Of a stretch of 59,844 nucleotides of DNA, positions 1 to 8,976 are shown piece by piece. Numbering within the stretch: position 1 is the first letter of the stretch; the number at the start of each line of letters is the position of its first letter. Location: assembly GCA_014695345.1 (NCBI GenBank), contig JACJOC010000088.1, forward strand, positions 1-59,844, read 5' to 3'. The notes beneath the pieces are model-generated. The model was not told the DNA's origin, ran no database searches, and saw only the letters and a program-made list of their open reading frames with translations. Position numbers and translations under genes: made by a program. The DNA is from Cyanobacteria bacterium FACHB-471. Its GTDB lineage: Bacteria; Cyanobacteriota; Cyanobacteriia; Elainellales; Elainellaceae.

Positions 1-300
1 ATGTCCAAATAGTGATTGACCAATCCAAGCTGGGCACTCGACCTGTGCCTTTGATTGCAATGCACAAATTCGTAAAAACGCATACTGAAAAAGCTGATTA
101 CCAAATCTTCCTAGCTTCCCCAGTGATGACATCGTGAGTATAGACCGCTCAGATGAAGATGTATCTGTTGCTGTAGTCTCTGTTGGCTGATTGAGAGAAT
201 TTATAGCGCGAAAAACTTGATCCGTCTCACTGCGCTTGGAATACTTCAAATCTTTATCCAATGCTGCCTCCCATTTATCGCTTACTTTTAGTACTGACTG
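1..300 (-). pseudogene. Glycosyltransferase family 11-like (fucosyltransferase-like) gene, partial, with decayed upstream part
   Basis: Read on the minus strand, the frame is open from 300 to the window edge. It contains the segment GRFGNQLFQYAFLRICAL, which matches the N-terminal nucleotide-sugar motif (GNQLFQYAF) of family 11 alpha-1,2-fucosyltransferase-like proteins. An in-frame ATG lies at 132-130 just before that motif (MSSLGKLGRFGN). Protein-like residues (KWEAALDKD, SETDQVFRAINS) continue upstream to a TAG at 303-301. Further upstream, fragments such as AEPIGFVQPWKNL are open in other frames, so an older, longer gene appears broken by frameshifts. The rest lies outside the window. It could also be a live short glycosyltransferase starting at 132. 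The family call is by motif only. Confidence 0.45.
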
Positions 301-486
301 CTACATCGCTAGCATTCACCTGACTTAAAACAATCATCACTAAACTCTCGACAAATCGTTGCTGATCACCTTACACCCATAAATTGCACCGCGCAGAATT
401 GCTCAGGTTTTTCCAAGGTTGCACAAATCCAATTGGCTCAGCATCATCAAATGGGAAACGCTATACTGCAGATCAGAAAACCGGAT

Positions 487-1662
487 TTATGAGATACACG
501 CTCTAACACCAGGATGGTAGCTGTAGAGCCATGTTTCAAATTCATTTTGATTCATTTGAGAAGATTCCATCATTTCGTTTAATGTTGTTTCGCTATCACG
601 TTGATAAGAGCGATAGCCCTGAATTGAACTGCGATTGTAAACAACTTCTGTACGAGGAAGGCGACTGTTTTCGTAGGACTTAAGAGCTGTTTCTATATTC
701 AATGCAGCAGAAAGACACGCTGCTAGTTCGCAAGCATCCTCAAACGCCAGATTTGCTCCCTGTCCCAAAGACGGAACGACTGGATGAGCTGCATCCCCTA
801 ACAGGACTACTCTGCCGTTACTCCAGTGTTGCAAGGGGGGGCGGTCGCAAATTGGTCGTTCCACAATGTAATCGGCAGGCGTTGCTTTAATAATTTCACC
901 TACAAGTTCTGCCCAATCAGCAAATCGCTCTAGAACACGAGTTTTGGAGGCTGTAGCCCGTTGGTGAACAAAATCATCAGCGGATAGAGCACTAGCGCTC
1001 CAGAATGTTTGACCTTCACCCACATCAACTAGCAGGAAGTTTTTGCCATCAGCTGATGTGAGTAGAGTAGAAGTGTTTGGAGCAAGTTGTTCATGCTCAA
1101 ACTGGAGAATAGCCCGCCAAGAAACGCGACCAGCATAATTTGGAGAACCATCGCCAATCAAGTTCTGCCTAACGATAGAGTTGATTCCATCCGCCCCAAT
1201 TAGCAAATCTGTCTCAACGGTTTTCCCACCCGAAAAAAAGAGTGTAACACTGTTGTCAAGTTGCTCAAATCCGACACAGCGATGTCCAAAATGGATGATA
1301 TCAGTTGGTAGTGCTGATGCAAGAATTTCTTGGAGACGTGACCACCGAATATTTAACATTGGTTGCCCATATTGCTGCACAACCGTGATTGGGTTGGATG
1401 CAATTGTTTCTCCAGTGCTGCGCTTCAAGGTGAGTGTGTCGAGCTGACTACCTGATTGTTTCAGAACCTCAACGATGCCCGGATGGATAACTTCGAGACT
1501 GTTTAACCCATTTGGGGTTAAGGTCAAACCCGCCCCAACAGAGCGCAGAGTTTCTGCCCTTTCATAGACTTTCACGTCAAATCCGTGTTTGAGCAGGGCG
1601 ATCGCAGTTGCTAATCCACCAATGCCGCCACCAATGATGGCAGTATTCAAAGGTTTGATCAT
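487..1662 (-). CDS. FAD-dependent monooxygenase (salicylate hydroxylase/zeaxanthin epoxidase-like)
   Basis: This is a 391-residue class A flavoprotein monooxygenase, using NAD(P)H and O2 to hydroxylate or epoxidise an unknown substrate. The N-terminus has the dinucleotide-binding motif GGGIGG (residues about 11-16) followed by VYERAE. The middle has LLIGADGINSIVR, the DG motif. Near residues 289-294 is GDAAHP, followed by GQGANLAFEDA, which binds the FAD pyrophosphate and ribose. An in-frame TTG at 1677 is possible, but ATG at 1662 has GGGAG about 8 nt upstream and begins MIKPLNTAIIGGG. The gene stands alone between a decayed reading frame and an insertion sequence relic. The substrate cannot be told from sequence. 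Confidence 0.85.
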   Translation of the reverse strand: MIKPLNTAIIGGGIGGLATAIALLKHGFDVKVYERAETLRSVGAGLTLTPNGLNSLEVIHPGIVEVLKQSGSQLDTLTLKRSTGETIASNPITVVQQYGQPMLNIRWSRLQEILASALPTDIIHFGHRCVGFEQLDNSVTLFFSGGKTVETDLLIGADGINSIVRQNLIGDGSPNYAGRVSWRAILQFEHEQLAPNTSTLLTSADGKNFLLVDVGEGQTFWSASALSADDFVHQRATASKTRVLERFADWAELVGEIIKATPADYIVERPICDRPPLQHWSNGRVVLLGDAAHPVVPSLGQGANLAFEDACELAACLSAALNIETALKSYENSRLPRTEVVYNRSSIQGYRSYQRDSETTLNEMMESSQMNQNEFETWLYSYHPGVRACIS

Positions 1663-1821
1663 GTTGCTAGCTCCCAAACTGACATTAAATCTGAGGCGAT
1701 CGCTGAACTCAAAAACATCGAGTGAGTTCAGTGATCATTGAATAAATAGCATCAGAGTAGAGTTGCGATATATCAGATTCTTCTAATCTTACACAAGAAA
1801 CCAGCTCATTAATTAATTGTG

Positions 1822-2385
1822 GTAATCCCCCGGCTCTACCGGAGGATTTTCAGAGTTTGACAATACCGGGAATTTAGGAAAGAGACTCTGCAACGTGAAC
1901 CCAAATGTGGGTCATTTGAAGGAGACTCTAATGAAAGATATTGGTAGTTTACTTCACAGCAAATGGGAGTGTAAATATCACGTGTATTCATTCCCAAATA
2001 TCGACGCAAGACGCTTTACTGTGAACATTGAAGAAGGACACTTGATGGTAGACCATGTGCACGTGCTTATTTCTATTCCTCCCAAGTATTCGGTTTCTCA
2101 AATTGTGGGATTTATCAAGGGCAAAAGTGCTATTGGGATTGCCCGAACATATTTTGGTAGACGGCAGAACTTCACAGGACAAAACTTTTGGGTGCGAGGA
2201 TACTACGTTTCACCGGTGGGGCGAGATGAGGTAGTGGTGCGGCAGTATATTCGGGACCAGGAGAAGGAGGATCAACGGTTGGAACAATTGAAGTTATGGT
2301 AGGAGAAATGAAGTTAAGAAAGCCGCTTTGGGCGGCTCTCATATGCTAAAGCCTCCGGCTCTGCTGGGAGATACTTTTACTCTCT
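1822..2385 (+). mobile_element. Degenerate IS200/IS605-family element
   Basis: A broken tnpA gene sits between two short subterminal palindromes, the layout of IS200-type elements. The left palindrome is at about 1826-1846 (TCCCCCGG / CCGGAGGA). The right one is at about 2350-2372 (GCCTCCGGC / GCTGGGAG). The segment is about 560 bp, shorter than a normal IS200 of about 700 bp, consistent with the internal deletion seen in tnpA. No accessory tnpB is present. Exact ends are uncertain because these elements make no target duplication. Confidence 0.7.
1931..2302 (+). pseudogene. tnpA: IS200-type transposase tnpA, frameshifted and internally deleted
   Basis: The family is the Y1 HUH single-strand transposase. 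The start MKDIGSLLHSKWECKYHV and the HUH motif EGHLMVDHVHVLISIPPKYS are intact, as is the C-terminus (FWVRGYYVSPVGRDE, then QLKLW). After KYHV the expected VFIPKYRRK is found in a different frame, beginning at 1984, which shows loss of one base. About 25-30 residues between this and the HUH motif are missing, and the original frame is regained before IEEGHLM. The open frame therefore reads through a nonsense stretch (YSFPNIDARRF). A GTG at 1895 extends the frame but lies in the element's leader. It is unlikely to be active. Confidence 0.8.
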
Positions 2386-2392
2386 GCCTTTT

Positions 2393-2527
2393 ATGATTAC
2401 CCCTGATACTGCAACCCCTGTTGATACAAATCTCAAACCGGAAACTGTTGAGCTAGAGGCTGTAGAGAGTGCGATCGCCCCTATAGCATCTACTCTAAAG
2501 CACGACCAAAATCTAACTGGAGTTTAG
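2393..2527 (+). other. Short ORF (44 aa), possible truncated gene start
   Basis: ATG at 2393 opens a 44-codon frame starting MITPDTATPVDTNLKPE and ending in TAG at 2525-2527. The composition is protein-like (acidic, Thr/Pro-rich, containing an in-frame HIP1 site), but the sequence matches no family I recognise. It lies between two transposon relics. It may be the 5' stub of a gene cut off by insertion, or chance. Confidence 0.2.
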
Positions 2528-2546
2528 ACTTAAGTGTGATAAGTTG

Positions 2547-2995
2547 ATGCGCGTGCGCTCTAACCGTTGTTTGTGGAGTGCTCCGCCTAAGTATAGTGGC
2601 AGAGGTAGACCGCGTGTACATGGTGCCAAGTTCAAGCTCAACGCTGCAACCCTGACCAGTCGGTTGAGGTGAATGACCCCAGACAAGGACGACTGCGCTT
2701 GCGCTGCTAGCAGCAGATGCACTTCCGCTCTGCAACGACTCATTCGATGCAACTGGTCTTGGTGGAACGACTTGATGCACAGAGCAATTGCCGCATGGAT
2801 AAACCTGTCTGGCTGACTTGGGTAGGTGAATCAATCCACCGCTAGACCAAATTTGGCAACTCTACTGCCGCCGCTTTGAGGTTGACCACTGGTTTCGCTT
2901 TGCCAAGCAACGACTGCATTGGATCCTGCCCAACCTCAGCATCGCTAAACAAGCCGAACGTTGGAGTGATCTGATGCCCCTGCTCGCTTGGCATA
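2547..2995 (+). pseudogene. Relic of a DDE-type transposase
   Basis: Two transposase-like pieces are visible on the plus strand in different frames. The first, from 2547, reads MRVRSNRCLWSAPPKY followed by GRGRPRVHGAKFKLN, like the basic region of cyanobacterial IS4-like transposases. The second, about 2842-2995, reads IWQLYCRRFEVDHWFRFAKQ and then ERWSDLMPLLAW, like the C-terminal end of the same type. Several stops lie between them. The middle, with the catalytic residues, is missing. It is a dead copy close to tRNA-Val. Confidence 0.65.
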
Positions 2996-3059
2996 AGAAT
3001 GTTAACGACGACAAGAACTTGTTAACGACGACAGATAAAGTGTTACCTGATACCGGGAA

Positions 3060-3132
<73 letters not shown>

Positions 3133-3258
3133 GGAGAGGCTGTGAAATTCCATCAATTGAAATCGCACGAATTCTAATATAGCAGATAAATTTGATTCTG
3201 CTGCGCTAAATCGCAGATAAACTATTAAAACTGCTAATCTAATTTGCTCTGTTCAATC

Positions 3259-3849
3259 ATGCCATCGGGTCGGACGCACGATCGCATTACGCTTTGGACT
3301 CTGCCCGTGTTGGCGGGGCTGACATTGGCGATCGCCCGCAACAGCACGATTACGCTGATTATTTGTGCAGGCTTTTTGTTTGGCGGTTTGATGTTTGGGC
3401 CTGACCTGGATGTGCTGTCGATTCACTACAAGCGCTGGGGCTGGCTCCGCTGGATCTGGATTCCCTACCGGGGCAGCATGAAGCATCGCTCAATCTGGTC
3501 ACACGGCCCGATTATCGGAACAACGGTGCGGGTTCTTTATCTCTCGGTTTGGCTAACCTTTTTGGGGCTATTAGGCTTAGCTTTGATTAATGAAGTGCTG
3601 CGCGTCGGCTGGACGTGGAATGGAATTGGGCAATCATTGCAACGATCGTTTCAGCGTTACACGATTGAGTGGCTGCTGTTTTGCCTGGGCTTGGAATTGG
3701 GGGCATTAAGTCATTACGTAGCGGACTGGGGTATATCCGCTCAAAAGCGCTATAAAACTCAAGGATGGAAAGCTGTCTTGCCACCTGCACCCAAAGCCAA
3801 GAAACGCACGACTAGACGGAGTAAGGGACAACGGCAAAGTAAACGTTAG
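3259..3849 (+). CDS. DUF2227 family putative metal-binding membrane protein
   Basis: This is a 196-residue protein starting MPSGRTHDRITLW. A TTG-start extension from 3244 adds only five residues and is not preferred. The early RTHDRI and the later MFGPDLDVLS, KHRSIWSHGPIIGT and SHYVADW segments carry conserved His/Asp residues like metal-dependent DUF2227 proteins. Hydrophobic stretches at about residues 13-45 and 85-105 suggest membrane insertion. The C-terminus is a highly basic tail rich in Lys and Arg. The function is not established. It is co-directional with mazG, 39 bp upstream of it. Confidence 0.75.
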   Translation: MPSGRTHDRITLWTLPVLAGLTLAIARNSTITLIICAGFLFGGLMFGPDLDVLSIHYKRWGWLRWIWIPYRGSMKHRSIWSHGPIIGTTVRVLYLSVWLTFLGLLGLALINEVLRVGWTWNGIGQSLQRSFQRYTIEWLLFCLGLELGALSHYVADWGISAQKRYKTQGWKAVLPPAPKAKKRTTRRSKGQRQSKR

Positions 3850-3888
3850 CTAAGATCAACCCATTCTCATGTTAGTCTTTGTTTTTTT

Positions 3889-4722
3889 ATGTCTACCCCA
3901 CCCGCATCTCACTCATTTGAGTCAGCTATTCTCAGCGCCCTGCAACGGCTAGTTGAAGTTGTGGCACAGTTGCGATCGCCTAACGGGGGCTGTCCCTGGG
4001 ATTTAGCCCAAACACCTGAAACGCTGATTCCTTATGTAGTTGAAGAAGCCTACGAAGTAGTAGATGCGATTCGGCAGGGCAATCAGGAGGCGATCGCTGA
4101 TGAGTTAGGGGATTTGCTGCTGCAAGTTGTTTTACAGGCACAGATTGCCAGTGAAGCTGGGCAGTTTGACCTCAAGAATGTGGCAGAAGGAATTACCGAA
4201 AAGCTAATTCGCCGTCATCCACATGTGTTTGGCGATGTCAAGGTGCAGAGCGTGGAGGAGGTACATCAAAACTGGGAGCAAATCAAAGCGGCTGAAGAAC
4301 AGTCTCCTGCTGAGCCTCAGCGACTCACTCCGCGACTCAGCCGCTATGCGCGATCGCTTCCACCACTGATGGCGGGGATGAAAATCTCACAAAAAGCGGC
4401 GGCGGCTGGATTTGAGTGGGAAAACGTAGACGGCGTATGGCAAAAGTTTCACGAGGAGTTAGCAGAATTTCAGCAGGCGATCGCTTCTGAAAGCAAAGCC
4501 AACCAGCAAGCCGAATTAGGCGATTTACTCTTTACCTTGATCAACATTGCCCGCTGGCATGACCTTGACCCAGCCGAAGCGCTTGAGGGCACCAACCAGC
4601 GATTTATTCGGCGGTTTGCTCAGGTAGAGGCAGTGTGCGATCGCCCCCTTTCGACTTACACTTTGGACGAACTGGAAACGCTGTGGCAGCGGGCAAAGGC
4701 GAAATTGGCGGGTGGAGATTAG
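3889..4722 (+). CDS. mazG: Nucleoside triphosphate pyrophosphohydrolase MazG
   Basis: This house-cleaning enzyme hydrolyses NTPs/dNTPs to NMP and pyrophosphate in the cytoplasm. At 277 residues it has the two-domain layout of bacterial MazG. The first domain carries the Mg-binding EExxE..EExxD-type motif, seen as VVEEAYEVVDAI and then ADELGDLLLQVV (residues about 50-75). The second domain repeats it as a weaker copy, AELGDLLFTLINIARW. The segment GCPWDLAQTPETL near residue 33 is typical. The start ATG lies 39 bp after the upstream gene, so the two may be co-transcribed. Confidence 0.93.
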   Translation: MSTPPASHSFESAILSALQRLVEVVAQLRSPNGGCPWDLAQTPETLIPYVVEEAYEVVDAIRQGNQEAIADELGDLLLQVVLQAQIASEAGQFDLKNVAEGITEKLIRRHPHVFGDVKVQSVEEVHQNWEQIKAAEEQSPAEPQRLTPRLSRYARSLPPLMAGMKISQKAAAAGFEWENVDGVWQKFHEELAEFQQAIASESKANQQAELGDLLFTLINIARWHDLDPAEALEGTNQRFIRRFAQVEAVCDRPLSTYTLDELETLWQRAKAKLAGGD

Positions 4723-4741
4723 GGTCGCAGCGTAGCTTGCT

Positions 4742-4770
4742 GTAGGGGCTTGGCAGTGCCAAGCCCCTAC
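4742..4770. repeat. Perfect short palindrome
   Basis: Arms GTAGGGGCTTGGC and GCCAAGCCCCTAC (13 nt) are separated by AGT. It lies just downstream of mazG and could act as a weak terminator, but no T-run follows. It resembles the other small palindromes scattered through intergenic spaces of this window. Confidence 0.7.
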
Positions 4771-4826
4771 CTAGACCAAACCTAATTCACGACAGCGCTT
4801 GTTCATTTACTTACAGGACGAGGGAC

Positions 4827-6083
4827 ATGGCCCGCATCACCATTTTGACGGTTGGCTCTCGTGGCGATATTCAACCCTTTTGCGCGATCGCTTTGGGCTT
4901 AATCCAAAGCGGACACCAAGTCACGTTGGCGAGCAGTCCTAACTTTGCTGACTTTGCCGCTCACTGGAACATTCCGTTTGCACCGATCGCGGGTGATTTT
5001 AAGCAACTTCTGAGTTCACCCACAGGACTGGAGCTACTCGAAGGCAATCGGGTGAAGCTGATTCCTGAGGAACTGCTGTGGCAACAGCTTTTGGATGCCT
5101 GGAATGCCTGTCAGGGGAGCGATTTGATTGTGTTTTCGCCTCTAGCGCTGTGGGGCTACCATCTCGCTGAAGCGCTCAAGGTTCCTGCAATTTTGGCGAC
5201 CCAAATTCCTATCGCTGCAACGCGAACTTTCCCTTTCCTGGGTCTTACGGAACGCACCGACCAGCGGTTGCCAGGGCTAGCCAACCTTTTGAGCTATCAT
5301 CTGGTGGGATTCCTCGGCTGGCGTTCTAATGCAAAGCTGATCAATCGGTTCCGACAAGACGTGCTGCACTTGCCTCAATTGCCCTGGGCAGGAGCCCGAT
5401 ATCGGCGTGATGCGCCTCCGTTCCTTTCACCCCTGACCATTGTTAATTGCTATAGTGCAGCGGCGATCGCCCCTCCTCTAGATTGGGGCCCGGCAGTTTA
5501 CCAAGCGGGATACTGCTTTCTCAATACAGCAGACTCATTTACTCCCTCACCCGAACTACAAGCCTTTTTGGATGAAGAGCCAAAGCCATTCTATGTTGGC
5601 TTTGGCAGTATGATCCCTCGGCATCCTGAGCAGTTAGCTCAAACGATCGTCTCAGCTTTAGCGACAACCAAACAGCGAGCCATTCTCTGTTCCGGTTGGG
5701 GGAGCGTTAGCACCGACCTGTCCGCCTCCATCTACCGACTTGAGGAAGCTCCTCACGATTGGCTTTTCCCTAGAGTCAGTGCTGCAATTCATCATGGCGG
5801 TTCAGGAACCGTAGCTGCGACATTACGGGCAGGTATTCCCTCTATCGTTGTCCCTTTCTTTGGAGACCAGCCAACTTGGGGGAATTTGCTCGTACAACTG
5901 GGAGTTTGTCCCGCCACTCATCGTCAATCAGAACTCACTAGCGATCGCTTAGCTACCAGCATCCGAACTATTCTTGAGGATTCCAGCTTCCGAGAACGGG
6001 CCCAACAGTTGCAAGTACAACTGCAAGCCGAGGATGGGGTGGCACGAGTCGTCTCAATAGTTGAGTCCCAGCTTCAGCGTTAA
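4827..6083 (+). CDS. UDP-glycosyltransferase (GT1/MGT-like)
   Basis: This is a 418-residue two-Rossmann (GT-B) glycosyltransferase, like sterol/flavonoid/macrolide glycosyltransferases, that moves sugar from a nucleotide sugar to a small lipophilic acceptor. The N-terminus reads TILTVGSRGDIQPFCAIALG, the acceptor-domain signature of this family. The C-terminal donor-binding signature is HHGGSGTVAATLRAGIPSIV (residues about 320-340), followed by PFFGDQPTWGN. A purine-rich AGGACGAGGGA precedes the ATG. The acceptor is unknown. Carotenoid glycosides, sterol-like hopanoids or glycolipids are all possible. It has no signal peptide. Confidence 0.88.
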   Translation: MARITILTVGSRGDIQPFCAIALGLIQSGHQVTLASSPNFADFAAHWNIPFAPIAGDFKQLLSSPTGLELLEGNRVKLIPEELLWQQLLDAWNACQGSDLIVFSPLALWGYHLAEALKVPAILATQIPIAATRTFPFLGLTERTDQRLPGLANLLSYHLVGFLGWRSNAKLINRFRQDVLHLPQLPWAGARYRRDAPPFLSPLTIVNCYSAAAIAPPLDWGPAVYQAGYCFLNTADSFTPSPELQAFLDEEPKPFYVGFGSMIPRHPEQLAQTIVSALATTKQRAILCSGWGSVSTDLSASIYRLEEAPHDWLFPRVSAAIHHGGSGTVAATLRAGIPSIVVPFFGDQPTWGNLLVQLGVCPATHRQSELTSDRLATSIRTILEDSSFRERAQQLQVQLQAEDGVARVVSIVESQLQR

Positions 6084-6165
6084 GGTTTAGGATCTAATTC
6101 CACCACAAAAGCCTGCGGGACAAATCTTTGCCGGTTACTGCCTGCCTTAACCAATCTCAGTCACC

Positions 6166-6714
6166 TTAGCTCTGACGGTCAAAGATACCCCACTCCTGAA
6201 CGCCTTGACTTTGTAAGACTGATTCTGCCTGCCCCACTTCGGTGTCTGAGCCTTCTAAAAAGACCAGATAGTTTCCCCCAATCAGGCGATCGCTATAAAC
6301 TCTAGCTTGCTCTTCGGGAATACCAGAATCCGCTAAGGCATGAATCAAACGATTGGTTTCTAAGGTTCCGAGTCCGGTTCCTGCAAGGTTAGTTAGAAGA
6401 GCCGCACCTAAAGTACCTGCCGCCAGTACAGGACCCGCTCCAGGAATAGCTAGACTTGTTAAACCTAGTAGGATTGTGCCCCAGGTAGCTCCTGAGACAG
6501 CATTTGAGACGACTTGTGTAGGGCTTTCTACATCTTGTCCTCCGACGCGATCGCTCATCTCAACTCCAGCGACTTGCTTCTCCTCGTCACCCTGTTTAGC
6601 AATGACGGAGACTCTGTCCATTGAAAAGTTAGACGCTTTTAACTCATTTAATGCGCTCTCAGTGTCCTCATGGTTAGGGAACACTCCAACTGCTAATTTT
6701 TGACCTTCTGCCAT
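6166..6714 (-). CDS. General stress protein 17M-like protein with glycine-zipper segment
   Basis: This is a 182-residue protein. The N-terminal half (AVGVFPNHEDTESALNELKA, then DRVSVIAK) is a GS17M/YflT-like alpha/beta fold. The middle is a hydrophobic Gly/Ala-rich stretch (WGTILLGLTSLAIPGAGPVL), and the C-terminal part repeats an alpha/beta element (GGNYLVFLEG). The start is set at ATG 6714 because AAGGAGG sits 7 nt upstream. The in-frame ATG at 6732 lies before that Shine-Dalgarno sequence. The role is unknown; relatives are stress-induced. It is convergent with the glycosyltransferase gene and divergent from the Hlip gene. Confidence 0.8.
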   Translation of the reverse strand: MAEGQKLAVGVFPNHEDTESALNELKASNFSMDRVSVIAKQGDEEKQVAGVEMSDRVGGQDVESPTQVVSNAVSGATWGTILLGLTSLAIPGAGPVLAAGTLGAALLTNLAGTGLGTLETNRLIHALADSGIPEEQARVYSDRLIGGNYLVFLEGSDTEVGQAESVLQSQGVQEWGIFDRQS

Positions 6715-6992
6715 GTTTTCCTCCTTCTGCAATCATCTGTCTAATTGATTAAATGTTTAGAACGGAACAGATGCAGAACTATTGTTTGGGTTATGCCATC
6801 ATTCTTGTTGTTCTCTTCTAAATGCTCATCAATCAAAAGATGTAAGCAACATTCACGCATGACTGGTGCTTCTGGTACTTCTTCACAAACTATTCTCTAG
6901 AAGTAAAGCTAGATAAGCTCAAAGACAGACCTTGTCAGCGTAGGCAATCGATAGCATGAGGCTAATCTTAGTGAACTGGAGACTATTTAGCC

Positions 6993-7199
6993 ATGCAAAC
7001 CACTACACCCGAAAAAACTGCAGTTACTCCTATTGCTCCAGCCTATAATGGCAGCGATCGCAATGCCTGGATCTTTGGCTGGAACCCCCAACAAGAGCTA
7101 TGGAATGGTCGTCTTGCCATGCTCGGTTTTGTGGCTTACTTGCTTTGGGATTGGGCAGGCTACAGTGTTCTTCGAGATGTGCTTCACCTGATTCATTAA
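6993..7199 (+). CDS. High light-inducible protein (Hlip, chlorophyll a/b-binding-like)
   Basis: This is a 68-residue single-helix thylakoid protein. The helix carries the chlorophyll-binding motif ELWNGRLAMLGF (E35, N38, R40, M43), identical in pattern to the ExxNxRxAM motif of Hlip/Scp proteins. These proteins bind chlorophyll and carotenoid, and protect photosystem II assembly intermediates under high light. The N-terminal 25 residues are a Thr/Pro-rich soluble extension. Its TAA stop directly abuts the stop codon of the convergent ABC transporter gene, with no bases between. Confidence 0.95.
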   Translation: MQTTTPEKTAVTPIAPAYNGSDRNAWIFGWNPQQELWNGRLAMLGFVAYLLWDWAGYSVLRDVLHLIH

Positions 7200-8930
7200 T
7201 TAGGCTTTAGCCAGGTCTAAAACTAGTTGGTGATGGTCCGCCAAAGATGAGCGATGTCCTACGCTCAAAAAGGTAGCACCAATTGCAGACAGATGTTGAT
7301 AGAGTCGTTCTTCATTGTCGAGGTCAAGGGCACTAGTTGCTTCATCTAAAATGGCGTAGTTTGGCTTGTTTAACAGTAGCCGGGCAAAGGCGAGCCGCTG
7401 TTGTTCTCCTAGAGATAAAACATCGGCCCACTCTCGTTCGGTATCAAAGCCACCAAACCGTTCATCTAAATCTGCTAAATTCACCTGTTCCAAAACTTGC
7501 TTGAGGTGTTGGTCTTCGACCTGAAGCTGAGTGTTGGGATAAAGCAACTGGTCACGCAACGTTCCCATAACCATGTAAGGACGCTGAGGTAGAAACAGGA
7601 TTTGGTCTGCTTTAGGACGCGTAATCTTGCCTGTTCCAGCGTTCCACAGACCCGCGATCGCCCGCAGCAGCGAACTCTTTCCACATCCACTTGGCCCCAT
7701 CACCAGCAATCCTTGCCCCGACGGAATTTCTATCGACAAATCTTTAATCAAGGTGCGTTGCCGATTAGGCGTCTGTAAAGTGAGATCCTCTAAAGCAAGG
7801 CGATCGGCTTCAATCACTTGAATAACGGAGGGTTGCTCAGAATTGGAGGATGCTTCAGTTTGTATTCCTTTGGACGTACTTTCTGCTGATGGGGCTGCTA
7901 TCGTCTGGGTTTGATCCGTTTCAACCTGCTCCAGAAATTCAGCAAAGGTGTACAAACGATTAATTCCGGCTGTGAAAGTGGTGAGCGACTGAAAGCGAGC
8001 AACTATGATATTGAGTGAGAAAAAGACGCGTACAAAAGCGCCCTGTGCTTCACTCACTTTGCCCACTTCAATCTCCCCAGCAAAAATCCCAGGAGCCACC
8101 ACCAGTGCGGGCAAAATGAACGGAATAAACTCATAGGCATTAGTCAAAACGTTTAGACTTAACTCCCAAACAAGGAGCCGTTTAACATTCTCAAACACCT
8201 CTGAAAACCGCTGATTGACCTGGTTTGATTCGCGTTCTTCACCTCGGTAAAAGGCGATCGCTTCTGCATTTTCCCGAATTCGCACCAGGCTAAAGCGGAA
8301 GTTGGCTTCTCGTCTCAACTGTTCAAAGTTTAGCCGCACCAGCGGTTTGCCAAATACACCTGTTGTCACTAATGTCCCGACTAGCGCATACAGTCCTAGA
8401 AAAAACACGAGTGGTCTGGAAATGCCCCACAGCACACCACTAAAGGCAACCACAGCTAGAAATGATTCTACGAGTGCCAACAAAAAGGTGAGTGATTCCT
8501 GAGTAAAGCTGCGAACATCTTCAGCAATTCGCTGGTCGGGGTTATCGATGTTGATGTCTGAAATGTTGAGTTGATAGTAGGCGCGATCGCTGAAATAGCG
8601 ATTCACAAACCGCTCAGTTAGCCAGCGTCGCCATTGCAAACTGAGGCGATCGCGCAAATAAGTGTAGCCTGCCAGCAGCGGCGCATAGATCACTAGCACT
8701 GCTAAGAAGATCATCACCGTTTGCCAAAATCGCGGCTCATCCTGAGCAGAGAGGGCTGAAATCAGCACTCCGCGCTTGTTGTTGAGCAAAACGCTTAGCC
8801 CTGTGTAGGCTAGCAAAAACAACACAACCCCCAGCAGTAGTCCTCTAGCCTGCCATTTTTCGTCCCCTGACCAGTAGGATTTGGCGATCGCCCAAAACTG
8901 CTGAAAGACTTGTAAATTCAATCGATCCAT
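7200..8930 (-). CDS. ABC transporter, SbmA/BacA-like (ABC-D type) fused permease-ATPase
   Basis: This is a 576-residue half-transporter with an N-terminal membrane domain (about residues 20-330, including the family-typical LSLQWRRWLTERFVNRYFSD and NPDQRIAEDVRSFTQ) and a C-terminal ATPase. Walker A is GPSGCGKSS (about 412-420), the signature is LSLGEQQRLAFARL (about 505) and Walker B is YAILDEATSALD. The signature has LSLGE rather than LSGGQ, usual for the ABC-D/BacA class, which moves peptides, long acyl chains or cobalamin. The cargo here is unknown. The ATG at 8930 is preferred over the TTG one codon upstream. It follows the MATE gene by 46 bp on the same strand. Confidence 0.88.
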   Translation of the reverse strand: MDRLNLQVFQQFWAIAKSYWSGDEKWQARGLLLGVVLFLLAYTGLSVLLNNKRGVLISALSAQDEPRFWQTVMIFLAVLVIYAPLLAGYTYLRDRLSLQWRRWLTERFVNRYFSDRAYYQLNISDINIDNPDQRIAEDVRSFTQESLTFLLALVESFLAVVAFSGVLWGISRPLVFFLGLYALVGTLVTTGVFGKPLVRLNFEQLRREANFRFSLVRIRENAEAIAFYRGEERESNQVNQRFSEVFENVKRLLVWELSLNVLTNAYEFIPFILPALVVAPGIFAGEIEVGKVSEAQGAFVRVFFSLNIIVARFQSLTTFTAGINRLYTFAEFLEQVETDQTQTIAAPSAESTSKGIQTEASSNSEQPSVIQVIEADRLALEDLTLQTPNRQRTLIKDLSIEIPSGQGLLVMGPSGCGKSSLLRAIAGLWNAGTGKITRPKADQILFLPQRPYMVMGTLRDQLLYPNTQLQVEDQHLKQVLEQVNLADLDERFGGFDTEREWADVLSLGEQQRLAFARLLLNKPNYAILDEATSALDLDNEERLYQHLSAIGATFLSVGHRSSLADHHQLVLDLAKA

Positions 8931-8976
8931 CAACTTATTTCCTTTAGGACTGGTTTGCTTACATTACTTGCTTGCA

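Noticed and set aside
2490..2834. Minus-strand ORF of 114 codons
   Set aside because: It is antisense to the transposase relic, whose family motifs are clear on the plus strand.
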